The notes under the pieces: generated by a model
What the model saw: only the letters and a program-made list of their open reading frames with translations
The model's database searches: none
What the model was told of the DNA's origin: nothing
Source: Streptomyces roseirectus
GTDB taxonomy: Bacteria > Actinomycetota > Actinomycetes > Streptomycetales > Streptomycetaceae
DNA: 64,000 nt
Assembly (NCBI RefSeq): GCF_014489635.1
Contig: NZ_CP060828.1
Span: forward strand, 7,924,001 to 7,988,000
Reading direction: 5' to 3'
Made by a program: the position numbers and the translations under genes
Shown here: in pieces, positions 50,272 to 58,499 of the stretch
How positions within the stretch are numbered: the first letter of the stretch is position 1
Layout of the letters: each line of letters begins with the position of its first letter

Positions 50272-51087
50272 ATGGACGGTGAGGCCACGGGCCGGGCGCG
50301 GCACGCCCTGGACGCCTACCTGCGGCGGCTCGGCGTCCCACGGCCAGAGCGGGCCGACCTGGAGACGCTGGCCCGGCTCCAGGACCGCCACCTGCGGACC
50401 GTGCCGTTCGAGACGATCGACTTCAACCTCGGCATCCCCGTCCGCCTCGGCGAGGGCGCCGTCGAGAAGATCGCCCACCGGCACCGGGGCGGCGGCTGCT
50501 ACGAGCTGAACACCGCCTTCGCGCTCCTGCTGCGCGACCTCGGCTACCAGGTCGACCTGCTGTCCGGCCGCACCCTGCACGACGGCAGGCGAGCCCCGCT
50601 CGGCGTCCTCGGCGGCCACCTCATGCTGAAGGTGACGATCGACGGCGAACCCTGGCTCGTCGACGTCGGCTTCCGCTGGGCGAACCAAGGCCCCCTGCGC
50701 CTGCGCGAGCGCGGCCCGCAGAAGGACGAGAACGGCGAGTACCGCATCCTCGACGCCGACCACGGCGACGTCGTCATCGTCCACGACGGCGTCCCCCGCG
50801 TCCGCCTGGAGACCCGGCCCCGCGACCCCGAGGACTTCGCCGCGACCCTGTGGTGGTTCGCCACCGCCCCCGAATCCCCCGTCACCGGCACCACGGTGTG
50901 GGCGTCCATCGTGACCGGCACCGGCCGGGTCTCCCTCCTGGACCGCACCCTCACCCGCGAGGAACACGGCGAACGGATCCGCGACGTCCTCGACGACGAC
51001 GCCTTCCCCGCCGCCTGCCGGCGCTGGTTCGGCATCGAACTGGACCGCCTGCCGACGCTCCCGCCGCTGCCGGCCGACCCCTCCTGA
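50272..51087 (+). CDS. Arylamine N-acetyltransferase 2
   Basis: The 271-residue NAT has catalytic Cys76 in RGGGCYELN, His116 in GGHLMLKV and Asp131 in WLVDVGFR. The RGGGC context, not RGGYC, and the shorter length set it apart from the NAT at 45781-46662, so it is not a recent duplicate. The ATG at 50272 follows GGGGGGCGGAG. It heads an operon with an aromatic hydroxylase (17-base gap), a small unknown protein and an esterase. An acetylation or amide-forming step on an aromatic amine is likely. Confidence 0.93.
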   Translation: MDGEATGRARHALDAYLRRLGVPRPERADLETLARLQDRHLRTVPFETIDFNLGIPVRLGEGAVEKIAHRHRGGGCYELNTAFALLLRDLGYQVDLLSGRTLHDGRRAPLGVLGGHLMLKVTIDGEPWLVDVGFRWANQGPLRLRERGPQKDENGEYRILDADHGDVVIVHDGVPRVRLETRPRDPEDFAATLWWFATAPESPVTGTTVWASIVTGTGRVSLLDRTLTREEHGERIRDVLDDDAFPAACRRWFGIELDRLPTLPPLPADPS

Positions 51088-51104
51088 CCAGAAAGCGGAA
51101 GGCG

Positions 51105-52685
51105 ATGAAGAGCACCGAACGCACAGAGAAGATCTTCGACGTCCTGGTCGTCGGGGCCGGCCCCTCCGGGCTGCTCCTCGGCTGCGAACTCCTCAGCCGG
51201 GGCGTCCGGGTCAGGATCGTCGACGCGGCCCCCGAGCCGACCCGCGTCCCCCGCGCGCTGTCCATCTACCCCCGCGCCCTGGACATCCTCGCCGACCAGG
51301 GCCTGCGCGACGCGGTCTACGAGGTGTCCGGCACGATCCGCACCCTCAGCTATTTCTCCGAACGAAACCACTTGGCCTCGTTCCACATCCCCGAGGAGCA
51401 CGCGGCCCGCGTCCTGCCCCAGTACGAGACCGAGCGCATCCTCACCGAACGCCTCGAAGCCCTCGGCGGCAAGGTCGAGCGCGGAGTGCGCCTGCTCTGC
51501 CTGGAGAACGTCGACTTCAGCGGCCGCATCGAGAACACCGACGGCGTCACCGCCGTCCTCGAAGGCGCCGACGGCATCGTCGAGCGCGCCGTCGCCTCGT
51601 ACGTCGTCGGCGCCGACGGCGCGGGCAGCGCGGTGCGCGGCCAGCTCGGCATCGGCTTCCACGGGTCCACCTACGGGCTGGAGTTCGCTCTCGTCGACGC
51701 GCGGATCGACGGCCGCCTCGACCCCGAGGAGATCCTGTACTACCAGGGCCCCACCGGCACCCTCGCCGTCGTCCCGCACCCGGGCGGCGTCTTCCGCTTC
51801 CTGTCCGTCCTGCCGCAGGGCGTCGCGAAGAGCGCCGGCGTCGCGATGATGCAGGAGATCGTCGACGAACGCGGCCCGCGCGGCATCCGCATCACCGAGC
51901 CCGTGTGGACGACCGTCTTCCGCGTCCACGCCCGCCTCGCCGCCGACTTCCAGCTCGGCCGCGTCTTCCTGATCGGCGACGCCGCGCACGTCCACAGCCC
52001 GGCCGGCGGACAGGGCATGAACAACGGCCTCCAGGACGCGCACAACCTCGGCTGGAAACTCGCCGCCGTCCTCCGGGGCACCTCCCCTGTCTCCCTCCTC
52101 GACACCTACGGCCCCGAACGCTCCGAGGCCACCCGGCGCAGCGTCCGCGACACCGACCTGCACACCAAGGCGTGGATGGCCAAGGGCAAGACACGCGTGC
52201 GCGTGCGGGACGCCGGGTTCAAACTCGCCGAGCGCACCGGAGCCGTCTCCCGCCTGTACGCGCCCGTCCTCGCCGGACGCCGCCAGACCTACCCCGTCCC
52301 GCGCGACACCCAGCTGCCGTCCGGTGTCTCGCCCTGCCAGGCGCGCGCGAAACTCCCCGGCGGCATCGGCGTCGGCGGGCTCTTCCCGCGCGAACAGGCC
52401 CTCGCGCACGGCGTCACCGGGCCGCACTGGACCCTCGTCCTCACCGGCACCACCCTCGACGCCGGACCCTGGCGCGCCCAGGTCGGCCACATCGCCGCCC
52501 GCTGGCCCCACCTGAAGACCGTCACCGTGCCCGCCCGCAGCCTCGCCGCCGCGACCGGCTGCCGCCGGCTCGGCTACCACCTCGTCCGGCCCGACGGCCA
52601 CATCGCCGCGCACGGCCACGAGCACGACCTCAGCCGCCTGGAACAGGAACTCGCCGCCGGCCTCGGGCCCGGGAAGCGGGGCTGA
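51105..52685 (+). CDS. FAD-dependent aromatic hydroxylase (PheA/TfdB type)
   Basis: The 526-residue flavoprotein monooxygenase has the dinucleotide fold VLVVGAGPSGLLLGCELLSRG, the DG motif VVGADGAGSAVR and the FAD-phosphate motif RVFLIGDAAHVHSPAGGQGMNNGLQDAHNLGWKLA. A thioredoxin-like C-terminal domain follows (VPARSLAAATG). It belongs to the group that hydroxylates phenols, polyketides or rifamycin-like compounds. The ATG at 51105 follows GGAAGG. It lies between NAT2 and a small unknown gene, so the NAT substrate may be its product or precursor. Confidence 0.94.
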   Translation: MKSTERTEKIFDVLVVGAGPSGLLLGCELLSRGVRVRIVDAAPEPTRVPRALSIYPRALDILADQGLRDAVYEVSGTIRTLSYFSERNHLASFHIPEEHAARVLPQYETERILTERLEALGGKVERGVRLLCLENVDFSGRIENTDGVTAVLEGADGIVERAVASYVVGADGAGSAVRGQLGIGFHGSTYGLEFALVDARIDGRLDPEEILYYQGPTGTLAVVPHPGGVFRFLSVLPQGVAKSAGVAMMQEIVDERGPRGIRITEPVWTTVFRVHARLAADFQLGRVFLIGDAAHVHSPAGGQGMNNGLQDAHNLGWKLAAVLRGTSPVSLLDTYGPERSEATRRSVRDTDLHTKAWMAKGKTRVRVRDAGFKLAERTGAVSRLYAPVLAGRRQTYPVPRDTQLPSGVSPCQARAKLPGGIGVGGLFPREQALAHGVTGPHWTLVLTGTTLDAGPWRAQVGHIAARWPHLKTVTVPARSLAAATGCRRLGYHLVRPDGHIAAHGHEHDLSRLEQELAAGLGPGKRG

Positions 52686-52687
52686 CG

Positions 52688-52954
52688 ATGCCCCTCCGGG
52701 CGGTCGCCCGCCGGCCGGTCGCCGCCCCCGGCCCCGCCGCGCTGAGCCAGGCGGCGCCCGTGCCGGACGGCCGGATCGGCGTCCACCCGCACGCCCGCAC
52801 GACCGGCCGGTCCAGCGTGAGCGCCGCGTCCGTCGTCGCCGACCGGCTCACCGCCCGGTACGGCATGCCGCGCGTCCTCGCCCGAGACGAGGACGACGTG
52901 CTTCGGCGGTACGAACCCTTCGGGCGGGCGCGGGAGGGGCCGGCGCGGGGGTGA
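52688..52954 (+). CDS. Small protein of unknown function
   Basis: The 88-residue ORF begins two bases after the hydroxylase stop codon, so it would be translated by coupling, since no ribosome binding site is visible. The product is basic at the start and has an acidic, possibly helical second half (SVVADRLTARYG, RDEDDVLRRYEPFG). I recognise no family. The frame uses GC-rich codons like its neighbours. It could be a helper of the hydroxylase or a non-functional leftover. Confidence 0.45.
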   Translation: MPLRAVARRPVAAPGPAALSQAAPVPDGRIGVHPHARTTGRSSVSAASVVADRLTARYGMPRVLARDEDDVLRRYEPFGRAREGPARG

Positions 52955-53021
52955 GGACGTCGCAAGGCGGGCCCTGGCGGACGTGCCGGGGCCCCTTACT
53001 TTTCAGAGGAGTCGTACGAGC

Positions 53022-54569
53022 ATGACCTCCGGTCTCACCACCACCTCTGTCGTGCGGATCGCGAGTGGCGAGCTGCGCGGCACCCTGGAGACGTGCCGGC
53101 AGCGTCCGCTGCACGTCTTCCGGGGTGTGCCCTACGCCCGCGCCGCACGCTTCGCCTCGCCCCGCCCGGCCGACCCCTGGACCGACGTCCGCGACGCGAC
53201 CGTCTTCGCCCCGGCCTTCCTCCAGCCCGGTGTTCCTGACAGCACCGAGGACGCCCTGTACGCCAACGTGTGGACGCCCGACCCCGGCGCCCGCCTGCCC
53301 GTGCTGGTCTACGTCCACGGCGGCGGCTGGCAGGTCGGCTCCGGGAGCGCGCCCACCTTCGACGGGGCCAAGCCCGCCGCGCTCGGCAATATGGTCGTCG
53401 TCACCTTCAACTACCGCCTCGGTGCCTTTGGTTGGGGGCTGCACGAGGCGTTCGAGGACCCCGGCACCGGGCGCTTCGCGAACTGGGGGCTCCAGGACCA
53501 GGCCGCGCTGCTGCGCTGGGTCCGCGACAACATCGAGGCGTTCGGCGGGGACCCCGGCGCCATCACCCTGTGCGGCACCTCCGCCGGCTCCGTCTGCGCC
53601 CGCCTCCTCACCGCCGCCGAGGAGACCCGGGGCATCGCGCGCCGGCTCATCGCGATCAGCGCGAGCCGGCCCTGGGCCCCCACGATGGGGCTCACCCCCG
53701 CCGACGCGACCCGCGCGTACGAACTGATCGCCGGGCAACTCGGGGTCGGCGTACGGGACTTGCGCACGGTACCGGCGGGCGCCCTGTTCGCCGCGTGGAA
53801 CGCGCTCTTCGACGGGCCGCCCGCCGGGCGGGTGCTGGGCAGCGGACGTGAGTACCGGGGGCCGGTGCTCGACGCGCCGACCGGCGTGGGGAAGGAGCCC
53901 GTCGTCCCGGCGATACCGGTGATGTCGGTCCACAACCGCACCGAGGGCTCCTTCTTCACCGACCCGCACAGCGTGTCCTTCCCCCCGGCGCCGCCCGCGC
54001 CCACCGACGAACGCGAACTGCGGGCCGCCGTACGGGAGGTGATGCTCAAGTGCACCGACTCCGTACCCGACTGGCAGCCCGCCGCGTGCGTGGCCGCGTA
54101 CCGCGAGGCCGCGCTCGACGAGGGCCGGCCCGCCGATCCGCTCTCCCTGTGGACCGAGGTGTGGGGGGACGCCGTCTTCCGCTACCAGATCGTGCGGCTC
54201 GCCCAGCGGCACGCGCTGCGGGGGGCCTCCCCGCAGTACGTGATGGAGTTCGCGCATCCGGTGCGGGCGCCGCACTTCGGGACGCCGCACGACGCGACGT
54301 CCAAGTTCCTCTTCGGGTCCCACGCCCACCCCCTGTTCGTGGGGCAGTTCGGGGACGGGCCGCTGGAGCGGCGGGTGTCGGACACGTTCGTGGACCTCGT
54401 CGCGTCCTTCGTGCGCGGGGAGGCGCCGGCGGAGGAGTGGCCGGTGTACGCGCCGGGGACGCCGAGTGCGTTGATCCTGGGCGGGGTCGAGGGGGCTCGG
54501 GTGGAACACCCGTCGAAGCTGCGGCAGTTGGAGTTCTGGGACGAGGTGGAGTGGCTGCCGGGAGCGTAG
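53022..54569 (+). CDS. Carboxylesterase (type B / p-nitrobenzyl-esterase-like)
   Basis: The 515-residue alpha/beta hydrolase has VFRGVPYA near the start, the oxyanion motif YVHGGGWQVGS, the nucleophile elbow LCGTSAGSVCA (GTSAG for the common GESAG), and a catalytic His late in the sequence (MEFAHPV region or later). No signal peptide is evident, so it is cytoplasmic. The ATG at 53022 lies 10 bases after GAGGAG. It ends the NAT2-hydroxylase group, and a strong U-tract terminator follows. Confidence 0.92.
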   Translation: MTSGLTTTSVVRIASGELRGTLETCRQRPLHVFRGVPYARAARFASPRPADPWTDVRDATVFAPAFLQPGVPDSTEDALYANVWTPDPGARLPVLVYVHGGGWQVGSGSAPTFDGAKPAALGNMVVVTFNYRLGAFGWGLHEAFEDPGTGRFANWGLQDQAALLRWVRDNIEAFGGDPGAITLCGTSAGSVCARLLTAAEETRGIARRLIAISASRPWAPTMGLTPADATRAYELIAGQLGVGVRDLRTVPAGALFAAWNALFDGPPAGRVLGSGREYRGPVLDAPTGVGKEPVVPAIPVMSVHNRTEGSFFTDPHSVSFPPAPPAPTDERELRAAVREVMLKCTDSVPDWQPAACVAAYREAALDEGRPADPLSLWTEVWGDAVFRYQIVRLAQRHALRGASPQYVMEFAHPVRAPHFGTPHDATSKFLFGSHAHPLFVGQFGDGPLERRVSDTFVDLVASFVRGEAPAEEWPVYAPGTPSALILGGVEGARVEHPSKLRQLEFWDEVEWLPGA

Positions 54570-54591
54570 GCGAGGTGCTGGGTGCACAGGC

Positions 54592-54645
54592 GGGAGCGCC
54601 GGTCCGGAGAGGGGGTTCCGGTCCGGCGCTCCCGGGTCTTTTTTT
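54592..54645 (+). terminator. Strong intrinsic terminator with a T-tract
   Basis: A perfect 11-bp stem, GGGAGCGCCGG at 54592-54602 and CCGGCGCTCCC at 54623-54633, has an inner CCGGA/TCCGG stem and is followed by GGGTCTTTTTTT. A run of seven T is unusual in this genome. It lies between the convergent esterase and PcaB-like genes. Confidence 0.92.
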
Positions 54646-54656
54646 GGGGCGGGGGC

Positions 54657-56030
54657 TCAGTCGCCCAACGCCCGGTCCACCAAGGCAGGCGCCGCCCCCA
54701 AGTACCGGGTGGGATCGCAGAGTTCGGCGACCTCCTCGGCGGGGACCTCGGGGAGCAGGCCGGCCAGCACGGCGGCCAGGGGCTGACCGGACGCGTCGGC
54801 CTCGACGGAGGCGCGGGTGAGGAGTTCACGGGCGCGGGCCCTGCCGAGGCGGGGGGTGAGACGGGCCGCGATCCGCTCCGACACGATCTGACTGCCTGTC
54901 AAGTCCAGGTTGGCGCGCATCCGTCCGGGGTCGACCACAAGACCTGAGGCCAGCTCCACGGCCGTGTGCGCCGCGCCGCCCACCAGACGCAGACACTCCC
55001 GCAGCAACAGCCACTCGGCGTGCCAGGCCCCGGCCGAGCGCTCGTCCTCCGTCACCATGCACTGCGTCAACGCCCCCGCCAGCGCCGGGACTTGCAGCGC
55101 AGCCGAGCGGATCATCGTGCTCAGCACCGGGTTGCGCTTGTGCGGCATCGCCGAGGACGCGCCCCGCCCGGACACCGGCGGCTCCGCCACCTCCCCGACC
55201 TCCGTGCGCGCCAGCGCCTGCACGTCGACGGCGACCCGGCCGAGCGCCCCCGCCGTGAACGCCAGCACGGCGGCGAGGTCCGCGAACGGGGTGCGCAGCG
55301 AATGCCAGGGCAGTGCGGGGACGGCGAGGCCCGTCTCGGCGGCGAACGCCTCGACCAGACGGTCCGGATAGCCGGCCCTGTCGCCGGGCGCCCCGTCCAC
55401 CGCCGCGTACTCCAGGTACCCGGCGAGCGTGCCGGCCGCGCCGCCGAGCGACACCGGCAGCCCCTCGTCCGCCACCCGGGCCAGCCGGCGCCGGGCGTCG
55501 AGGAGCAGTTCCCGCCACCCCGCCGCCTTCAGACCGAACGTCGTGGGCACGGCGTGCAGCGCCAGCGTCCGGCCCGCCATCGGGGTGTCCCGGTGGGCGC
55601 GGGCCGAACTGCCCAGCGCGTCCGCCGACTTGTCGAGGTCCGCGACGATCAGGCGCAGCGCGCGCCGGGCGATCAGCATCGCCGCCGTGTCGAGGACGTC
55701 CTGGCTCGTGGAGCCCCGGTGCACGAACTCCGCCGCGCTCGGGTCGACTTGGGCCACCCGCCGGGTGAACGCCTGGACCAGCCCCACGACCGGGTTCGCC
55801 GTCTCCCGCGAGGCCAGCGCCAACGCCCGTACGTCCAGGCCCCCTTCGGCCGCGACCGCGCTGATGACCCGCGCCGCGTCCTCCGGCACCGTCCCGAGCC
55901 CCGCCTGCGCCCGCACCAGCGCCGCCTCGGTGTCCAGCATCGCCTGCACCCACGCGTCGTCGGCGACGACCGTCTCCACGGGGGTGCCGGCGCGGACGGG
56001 GGAGAGGAGACCGGAGTCGGGGGCGGTCAT
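54657..56030 (-). CDS. pcaB: 3-carboxy-cis,cis-muconate cycloisomerase-like lyase
   Basis: The 457-residue fumarase/aspartase-superfamily protein has the signature GRGASSAMPHKRNPV near residues 270-284 and the catalytic-His region of the family (VHRGSTSQDVLDTA near 105). Length and sequence (TPVETVVADDAWVQAMLDTEAALVRAQA) match PcaB of the protocatechuate branch of the beta-ketoadipate pathway. No pcaG, pcaH, pcaC, pcaD, pcaI or pcaJ lies nearby. The ATG at 56030 gives MTAPDSGLL. It may act in another ring-degradation route or be the only copy and serve a remote pca operon. Confidence 0.85.
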   Translation of the reverse strand: MTAPDSGLLSPVRAGTPVETVVADDAWVQAMLDTEAALVRAQAGLGTVPEDAARVISAVAAEGGLDVRALALASRETANPVVGLVQAFTRRVAQVDPSAAEFVHRGSTSQDVLDTAAMLIARRALRLIVADLDKSADALGSSARAHRDTPMAGRTLALHAVPTTFGLKAAGWRELLLDARRRLARVADEGLPVSLGGAAGTLAGYLEYAAVDGAPGDRAGYPDRLVEAFAAETGLAVPALPWHSLRTPFADLAAVLAFTAGALGRVAVDVQALARTEVGEVAEPPVSGRGASSAMPHKRNPVLSTMIRSAALQVPALAGALTQCMVTEDERSAGAWHAEWLLLRECLRLVGGAAHTAVELASGLVVDPGRMRANLDLTGSQIVSERIAARLTPRLGRARARELLTRASVEADASGQPLAAVLAGLLPEVPAEEVAELCDPTRYLGAAPALVDRALGD

Positions 56031-56361
56031 CGGACGTCCTCGGGGGAACGGGCGTCGCGGGCGGGGGAGTTGGGGGGTGGTGGGTTGAGGGCGGGGGAGC
56101 TGAGGGGGTGCGCGGACTCGGCGCGACCGGGGGAGGTGGTCCCGGAGAAGGCGGTTCCGGCACGCCCGAGGGAGGAGACGGCTACCCCGCGCCCTGCGCT
56201 CCGCGCATTCGCCGCGCCAGGCCCTGCGCTCCGCGCACCCGCCGCCTCGCGCCCCGTGCCCCGCACATCCGTCGCCCGCTGAGGAGCCGCCGCCCCCTGA
56301 GGAGCCGCGCGGCCTCCCGATCGCCGGCGCCGTACCTGGCACGCCGCCCGTGTCAGCGCGC
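56031..56361. other. Gene-free GC-rich stretch with a 30-bp tandem repeat
   Basis: The 331 bases between the PcaB-like and FAD-binding genes (both minus strand) hold no supportable gene. The frame is open on the minus strand, but its composition (Arg/Gly/Ser runs) is not protein-like. Three imperfect 30-base units lie at 56191-56280. Confidence 0.6.
56191..56280. repeat. Three imperfect 30-bp tandem repeats
   Basis: Units start at 56191, 56221 and 56251. The first two begin with the identical 17 bases GCCCTGCGCTCCGCGCA, and the third is diverged (GCCCCGTGCCCCGCACA). A shorter direct repeat, CTGAGGAGCCG, follows at about 56279 and 56298. Confidence 0.8.
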
Positions 56362-58341
56362 TCACACGACCACCCCGGACCACTCGCTGTCGTCCTGGAG
56401 CGGGCGCACTTCCTGCGGGACCCGGGCCACCGGTGGCAGGGCGAGGACGGCGCGGGCGATGGCGTCGGAGTCGCCGAGGGTGACGGAGTCGACGCCGGGG
56501 CGGATCCCGGCGGCGGTCACCCAGTGCACGGCCTCGGTCGGGACGCCGAAGGCGAACCGGCGCGGATGCGGCCGGCCCTGGCTGTCCAGGAGGTGGTAGG
56601 GGCGTTCGCCGACGGCGAGCCCGCCGGTCTCGTACATCGTCCCGCAGCTCCCGTCGATCCGGAACGGCGCCGCCTGCTCGGTGGCCAGCAGGTGCCGCAG
56701 CAGCGGGTCCTCGGTGCGGCGGACGTCCGGCTCGGGCAGCCGCGCCTCGATCAGCGCCCGCGCCCGCACCGGCGGCCCGGGAACCGCCGTCGTGTGCGCG
56801 ACGAACGACGGGTCGGCGGTGTCGAAGCGGATCTGCGTGCCAGGACCGGTGAGGACCAGCAGCCCGGCGTCCAGGAGGGCGATCATCTCCTCGATGCGGG
56901 AGGCGGGCGGGCCGATCGACAGGAACGCGTTGAGCGGCGTGTACCAGCCCTCGACGTCGTCCCGGTAGGAGTTCCCGTCGATGCCGCCGTGGTCGACGGC
57001 GAGCCGGATCTCGTTGCGCAGGTCGCGCAGCACGTCGAGCGCGGCCTTCAGCGGCCCCTCGACGTTGCCGGCCTCGGCCTCGCGGACGTCGCGCAGCAGA
57101 TAGCCGCGCAGCCACGCCCCGAACTCCTCGCGGCTCGCGAACTCCCGCCCGGCGAGCGGCGAGACGATCCGCTCCCAGTCCCAGCGGGCGTCGGGCTCGA
57201 GCCCGTGCCGCTGGAGCAGCGCGGTCGCGTCCGCGCCGGGCCCGAGCGCCAGGAACTCCTCGGCGAACTCCTCGGCCTTCCCGCCCCGGGCGGCGAGCAG
57301 CGTCGTGTAGTACACGTGCTCCACCTCCCAGCGGATCAGCGGCCACAGGTCCTCGCCGAAGTAGGGCCGGTCCCCGTCGGCGCCGCGCGAACGCAGCCCC
57401 TCGACGTACTCGGCGGTCAGCAGCTTCGGGAGGTAGCGGCCGTGCGCGCCCTTCTGGTTGGCGCCGCGCGCGTGGTACGGCACCCCGCGCCGCGAACTCG
57501 CGTACATCACCGGCTCGCGTCCGCTGGGCCGGTAGACGAGCCCGCCCTGCGGCCGCCGTTCGAAGACGCCGCCGCGCCCGAGCGTGAGCAGCGCCATGTA
57601 GTCGAAGAAGTTCAGCCCGAGCCCGCGCACCAGCACCGGCTCGCCCGGCAGCACCCCGCTGAGGTCGGCGTCCGCCGGGTTGGTCGGGGTCAGATAGGTG
57701 AGGTGGTGGATGCGGGCCAGCGCCGCCGTCCGCTCCTGGCGGGGCGTCAGGCGCGCCGGCACGTGGCCCTGCGCGAGGACGACGGCGTCCAGGTCGTTCA
57801 GCCGCGTCCCGTCCGCGAGCCGCACGCCCTGCCGGCCGCCCCGCACGCCGTGCACGTCGGACATGGCGACCGCCTGCGAGCGGTGCACCCGTACCTCGAC
57901 GTGCCCGGGGGCGCGCGCGAGGATCTGCCGGAAGCAGTCGTTGAGGTAGTGCCCGTAGAACGCCCGGCTCGGATACGAGTCCGGCTCCAGGCGGCGCGCC
58001 TCCGCGAGGGTGTCCTCGTCGTAGTCGTGGCCCTCGACCCCCAGCAGCGCGAGCTGGCGCGCCCAGTCGTACAGCGAGGGCCCCGGCTCGATCGGCCCCT
58101 CGATCCGCACGCTGTCGTCGGTGAACACGGTCACCTGCGAGGCCACGGTGTTCATCAGCAGATGCCGCGACTGCCCCGCCCGCCACACCCGGCCCGCGCC
58201 CGGCGTGTTCGGGTCGACGAGATGGACGACGACGAAGGCGTCGGAGGGGTTCAGGCGCTCGCCCGCGCACAGCCGCTCCAGCACGGACAGTCCCCGGGGG
58301 CCCGCGCCGACGACACAGATTTCCTTATGCCTTCTGCTCAT
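56362..58341 (-). CDS. Large FAD/NAD(P)-binding protein (FAD_NAD_binding_9 type)
   Basis: The 659-residue protein has an N-terminal dinucleotide-binding motif ICVVGAGPRGLSVLERL, followed by HLLMNTVASQVTVFTDDS, LVRGLGLNFFDYMALLTLGRGG and a large unique C-terminal half. This matches the FAD/NAD(P)-binding family found alone or in natural-product clusters, whose chemistry is mostly unknown. The ATG at 58341 follows GAGGAG; a longer frame upstream lacks a ribosome binding site. It is divergent from the oxidoreductase at 58500, with 158 bases between. Confidence 0.85.
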   Translation of the reverse strand: MSRRHKEICVVGAGPRGLSVLERLCAGERLNPSDAFVVVHLVDPNTPGAGRVWRAGQSRHLLMNTVASQVTVFTDDSVRIEGPIEPGPSLYDWARQLALLGVEGHDYDEDTLAEARRLEPDSYPSRAFYGHYLNDCFRQILARAPGHVEVRVHRSQAVAMSDVHGVRGGRQGVRLADGTRLNDLDAVVLAQGHVPARLTPRQERTAALARIHHLTYLTPTNPADADLSGVLPGEPVLVRGLGLNFFDYMALLTLGRGGVFERRPQGGLVYRPSGREPVMYASSRRGVPYHARGANQKGAHGRYLPKLLTAEYVEGLRSRGADGDRPYFGEDLWPLIRWEVEHVYYTTLLAARGGKAEEFAEEFLALGPGADATALLQRHGLEPDARWDWERIVSPLAGREFASREEFGAWLRGYLLRDVREAEAGNVEGPLKAALDVLRDLRNEIRLAVDHGGIDGNSYRDDVEGWYTPLNAFLSIGPPASRIEEMIALLDAGLLVLTGPGTQIRFDTADPSFVAHTTAVPGPPVRARALIEARLPEPDVRRTEDPLLRHLLATEQAAPFRIDGSCGTMYETGGLAVGERPYHLLDSQGRPHPRRFAFGVPTEAVHWVTAAGIRPGVDSVTLGDSDAIARAVLALPPVARVPQEVRPLQDDSEWSGVVV

Positions 58342-58499
58342 CCGAATCTCCTCAGGTGCGCGAATTCCTTTGCGAAGTTCCGGCCCCGGAGAAGCCCGCG
58401 TCAATGAAGGAAACGGGGATAAGTCAGGTCCCCCGGCGGACCTGACGAATTCCCCCGCACCGCATGTCCGACGGCGTTGTCCGGCGACAGTCTGACGTC

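Noticed and set aside
54657..56342. Longer start for the PcaB-like gene through the 30-bp repeats
   Set aside because: The upstream in-frame extension encodes Arg/Gly/Ser-rich non-homologous sequence, and the family N-terminus begins at the ATG at 56030.
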